Shown here: piece after piece, positions 14,964 to 17,182 of the stretch | How positions within the stretch are numbered: the stretch's first letter is position 1 | How the letters are laid out: each line of letters begins with the position of its first letter | DNA from: Actinomycetes bacterium | Lineage (GTDB): Bacteria > Actinomycetota > Acidimicrobiia > Acidimicrobiales > Palsa-688 | Length of the DNA stretch: 17,182 nt | Direction of reading: 5' to 3' | Assembly: GCA_021808425.1 (NCBI GenBank) | Contig: JAKBBS010000057.1 | Location: forward strand, 1-17,182 | The notes under the pieces: generated by a model | The model's input: only the letters and a program-made list of their open reading frames with translations | Databases searched by the model: none | What the model was told of the DNA's origin: nothing | Position numbers and translations under genes: made by a program

Positions 14964-15947
14964 TCAGCTTTCATGCCAGCGCCACACGGCGGAAGCCCAC
15001 GTCATCCCGGCACCGAAGCCTGCGAGGAGAAGGTTGTCGCCGTCGGATACTCGGCCGCTCTGGATTGCGTCGACGAGCGCCAGAGGTATCGAAGCGGAGC
15101 TCGTGTTTCCTGTACGGCCGATCACGCTCGCGACTTTCTCCGTCGGCAGCCCCAGCCTCGAAGCGACCGCCTCCATGATCCGGATGTTCGCCTGGTGGGG
15201 AACGAACAGCGAAATCTCGTCGATGCTCATCTTGGACCGTTCCAACGAAGCGGTTGCTGACGAAACTGTCGCCATCACTGCCCGGCGAAAAACCTCCTTG
15301 CCGCGCATGACCATCCCCGAACCATGGTGAGCGTAGAGAAGATCCACAAGCGTCCCGTCCACGCCGAGATCCCATCCGAGGAGGCAGCCGTCCCCAGGTG
15401 TCGCTTCGAGGACCACGGCGCCGGCGCCGTCGCCGAAAAGGAACGCGTTCGTGCGGTCCGCCCAATTGGTCGCTCGGGTGAGCGTCTCGGCGCCGATCAG
15501 GACTATCCGGCGTGCGCCAGCCGCGATCATCCCGCTGGCGGTTACGAGACCGTAGGTGAAGCCAGCGCACGCGGCGTTGATGTCCATCGCGCCGCGCACT
15601 ATCCCGAGTGCGGCGGCGATCGAAGCGGAGCTTGCCGGTATCAGCTGATCGGCGGTGGTGGTGCAAAGGATGACCATGTCGACGTCCGAACCCTGCAGGC
15701 CGGCGACTCGAAGGGCCTCACGGGCGGCCGTGACGGCCAGTGTGCCGGTAGTGCCGAGGCCGCCAGCGGGTGGATTAGGATCGTCGCCGACGTCGGCGAA
15801 CGGTCCTGTTGCGACGTGACGGGTGCGGATCCCGCTGCGCTCGACTATCCAGTCGTCGCTCGTGTCGAAAAGCGCCGAGAGCTCGTCGTTGGTGACGACC
15901 CTGTCCGGGAGAGCCGAACCCCACCCGGTGATCGTGACACCCGTCAT
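14964..15947 (-). CDS. fabH: 3-oxoacyl-ACP synthase III
   Basis: FabH starts fatty acid synthesis by condensing an acyl-CoA primer with malonyl-ACP. From ATG 15947 the protein has 327 residues. The Cys-His-Asn triad is complete: Cys127 in INAACAGFTYG, His251 in FVPHQANIRIME and Asn281 in GRTGNTSSAS. SDDWIVERSGIRTRH at 31-44 is also diagnostic. After RTRHVA there is a Pro/Gly-rich insert (about residues 48-66, PFADVGDDPNPPAGGLG), longer than in E. coli FabH. The frame is open further upstream, but only as antisense of the fabD end. Its ATG overlaps the fabD stop by 4 nt (ATGA), so the two are translationally coupled. The branched or straight primer preference cannot be read from the sequence. 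Confidence 0.97.
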   Translation of the reverse strand: MTGVTITGWGSALPDRVVTNDELSALFDTSDDWIVERSGIRTRHVATGPFADVGDDPNPPAGGLGTTGTLAVTAAREALRVAGLQGSDVDMVILCTTTADQLIPASSASIAAALGIVRGAMDINAACAGFTYGLVTASGMIAAGARRIVLIGAETLTRATNWADRTNAFLFGDGAGAVVLEATPGDGCLLGWDLGVDGTLVDLLYAHHGSGMVMRGKEVFRRAVMATVSSATASLERSKMSIDEISLFVPHQANIRIMEAVASRLGLPTEKVASVIGRTGNTSSASIPLALVDAIQSGRVSDGDNLLLAGFGAGMTWASAVWRWHES

Positions 15948-17146
15948 GAGCTGTGCAACCAGGCGATCGGCTGCCCGGCTTGGACCCGCTCGCCGGGATG
16001 TGCGATGTATCCCTTGAAAGCTCCCCCGAAAGCCGAGCGAATCTCGATCTCCGAGACGGTCCCGAGCAGACATCCGACGTCAATCCACTGCCCCACGTCG
16101 CGGCGCTCCGGCGGAGGTTCGAAGATTCCCGCCGACGGGCTTATGACGACCCGCTCGGACACGTAGAGAAGCTCGCCGTGATGGTCGGAAGCGTAGGCGT
16201 GCAAGGAGCTGTCTCCCGCCAGTGTGTCGACCAGGCGGTCCAGGTCGGCAGGCACCGAAACGGGAACTGTCGTCGCTTGCGGCAACGTCGTTCGCACCGT
16301 GGCAGAAAGCGAGTCGCCGGGGCCGAGCTCGACGAAAAAGCGCTCTTCATCCAAGTCGGGGTCCAAGGCCCCCGCCAAGCGCAGGATGCTCTGATGCCAC
16401 CTCACTGGACTGCACAGCTGCGCAGACAGGAGGCGGCGCCATTCGTCTCCGTCGACGTGGAACCGGCTGTCCACATTTGCCACGAGTGGAGTGTCGGGGT
16501 TGTGGAACACGGTGGTTTGCAGCATCTTGCGGAGCCTGTCTCGTGCGGGCGCCATGAGCGGGGTGTGAAACGCCCCTCCGACGCGCGCTGGATACGCGCG
16601 CGTGGCGCCCAACTCGAGAGCGAAGCGCACAGCAATCTCGATAGCGGCAGGGTCTCCTGCAATCACCGATTCGTCGGTGCTGTTAATGTTGGCGAGCCAA
16701 ACGTCTCCCTCGGCAAGGCGGCACGCGACGTCTGCAACATCTGCATCGCAGCCGACGAGAACGGCCATCGATCCTCTGCGGGCCTCGGCGGCAGCCTGCA
16801 TCGCTTCACCGCGCTCGGCCACAAGTTGCACCGAAGCGTCGAACCCTAGTGCTCCGCTTGCGGCCAAGGCACTGTACTCACCGACCGAGTGGCCCGCCAG
16901 CCGTGTCGGTTCGACACCGATCCGCTCGACGGCGTCCAGGATCATCAAGCTGAACGTGAACGTCGCCAGCTGGGCGTTGTGCGTTTGTGTCAGCTCCTCC
17001 GAACCGGCGTCGGTCAACAACGACCCGATGTCGCGACCCGCCGCGGCGGAAGCTTCCTCCACGACCTCCCAGGACGGGTGCTCAGTCCAGGGCCGGCCCA
17101 TTCCTGGCCGCTGCGATCCCTGACCGGGGAAAATGAAAGCGGGCAC
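15944..17146 (-). CDS. fabD: Malonyl-CoA:ACP transacylase with C-terminal BCCP-like domain
   Basis: FabD moves malonate from CoA to AcpP. Residues 1-310 are a full malonyltransferase: FPGQGSQ at 6-12, nucleophile Ser87 in GHSVGEY, Arg112 in AERGEAMQ, catalytic His194 in GAFHTPLM and ELGPGDSL at 273-280, where the usual lysine after GPG is Asp278. The protein is 400 residues, about 90 longer than normal FabD. Residues 324-400 resemble a biotin carboxyl carrier/lipoyl domain: VVISPSAGIFEP, VGQWIDVGCLLGTVS, then GGAFKGYIAHPGERVQAGQPIAWL. The AMKM hairpin that carries biotin is absent. The start is GTG 17146, right before PAFIFPGQG. It is the first fab gene in the window and overlaps fabH by 4 nt. 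The transferase call is firm; the tail's fold is inferred from pattern. Confidence 0.95.
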   Translation of the reverse strand: MPAFIFPGQGSQRPGMGRPWTEHPSWEVVEEASAAAGRDIGSLLTDAGSEELTQTHNAQLATFTFSLMILDAVERIGVEPTRLAGHSVGEYSALAASGALGFDASVQLVAERGEAMQAAAEARRGSMAVLVGCDADVADVACRLAEGDVWLANINSTDESVIAGDPAAIEIAVRFALELGATRAYPARVGGAFHTPLMAPARDRLRKMLQTTVFHNPDTPLVANVDSRFHVDGDEWRRLLSAQLCSPVRWHQSILRLAGALDPDLDEERFFVELGPGDSLSATVRTTLPQATTVPVSVPADLDRLVDTLAGDSSLHAYASDHHGELLYVSERVVISPSAGIFEPPPERRDVGQWIDVGCLLGTVSEIEIRSAFGGAFKGYIAHPGERVQAGQPIAWLHSS

Positions 17147-17159
17147 CTTTTTCGGTCTG

Positions 17160-17165
17160 CTCCTT
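17160..17165 (-). promoter_or_regulatory. Candidate Shine-Dalgarno sequence of fabD
   Basis: AAGGAG on the minus strand lies 13 nt before the GTG at 17146, a rather long spacing. No closer site or alternative start is seen between it and the window edge. Confidence 0.4.
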
Positions 17166-17182
17166 GGATGGCGGTCGGGTAC

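Noticed and set aside
1..17182. Mobile element, CRISPR array, toxin-antitoxin or defence genes
   Set aside because: I found no transposase, integrase, spaced direct-repeat array or defence-type motif. All genes belong to core metabolism or known conserved families.

Overview
The window is chromosomal housekeeping DNA from a GC-rich bacterium, most likely an actinobacterium. The gene order fabD-fabH-acpP-fabF matches that of Streptomyces and relatives. The ATP-grasp/alpha-E/transglutaminase trio is familiar from actinobacteria. Many genes outside operons lack a good Shine-Dalgarno sequence and have a TANNNT hexamer 6-8 nt before a GTG or ATG, as in leaderless actinobacterial transcripts. A deep lineage such as Acidimicrobiia would fit, but that is only an impression. 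I see no phage, insertion sequence, CRISPR array, tRNA or rRNA. All genes look intact except trpF, which is cut by the left edge.

Layout. (1) 1-2652, plus strand: the end of a tryptophan operon, trpF-trpB-trpA, with 4-nt stop/start overlaps. (2) 2807-3868, minus: a zinc-type medium-chain dehydrogenase of the glucose-dehydrogenase kind, divergent from (3) yqgE, 3962-4552, plus. (4) 4605-8064, minus: a tightly overlapping three-gene unit encoding a circularly permuted ATP-grasp enzyme, an alpha-E protein and a transglutaminase-like protease. This set is widespread, but I know of no established substrate. (5) 8137-11676, minus: an AarF/UbiB-type atypical kinase followed by the ribosome-associated GTPase TypA/BipA. 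(6) 11762-13344, plus: an acryloyl-CoA reductase (AcuI/YhdH) and a Bcp-type peroxiredoxin. (7) 13354-17146, minus: the fatty acid synthase II cluster fabD-fabH-acpP-fabF.

How the genes work together. TrpF, TrpB and TrpA carry out the last steps of tryptophan synthesis. FabD loads malonate onto AcpP, FabH starts the chain and FabF elongates it. The ATP-grasp/alpha-E/transglutaminase unit probably makes and then trims or modifies a peptide-like product. The remaining genes serve respiration-linked kinase activity, stress translation, thioester and sugar metabolism, and peroxide removal.

The most unusual feature is in FabD. Its malonyltransferase domain of about 310 residues is followed in frame by a C-terminal domain that looks like a biotin-carboxyl-carrier (BCCP/lipoyl) fold, but the hairpin that would carry the biotinylated lysine is missing. 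The second most notable item is the ATP-grasp/alpha-E/transglutaminase operon. The third is the repeated leaderless-promoter arrangement.
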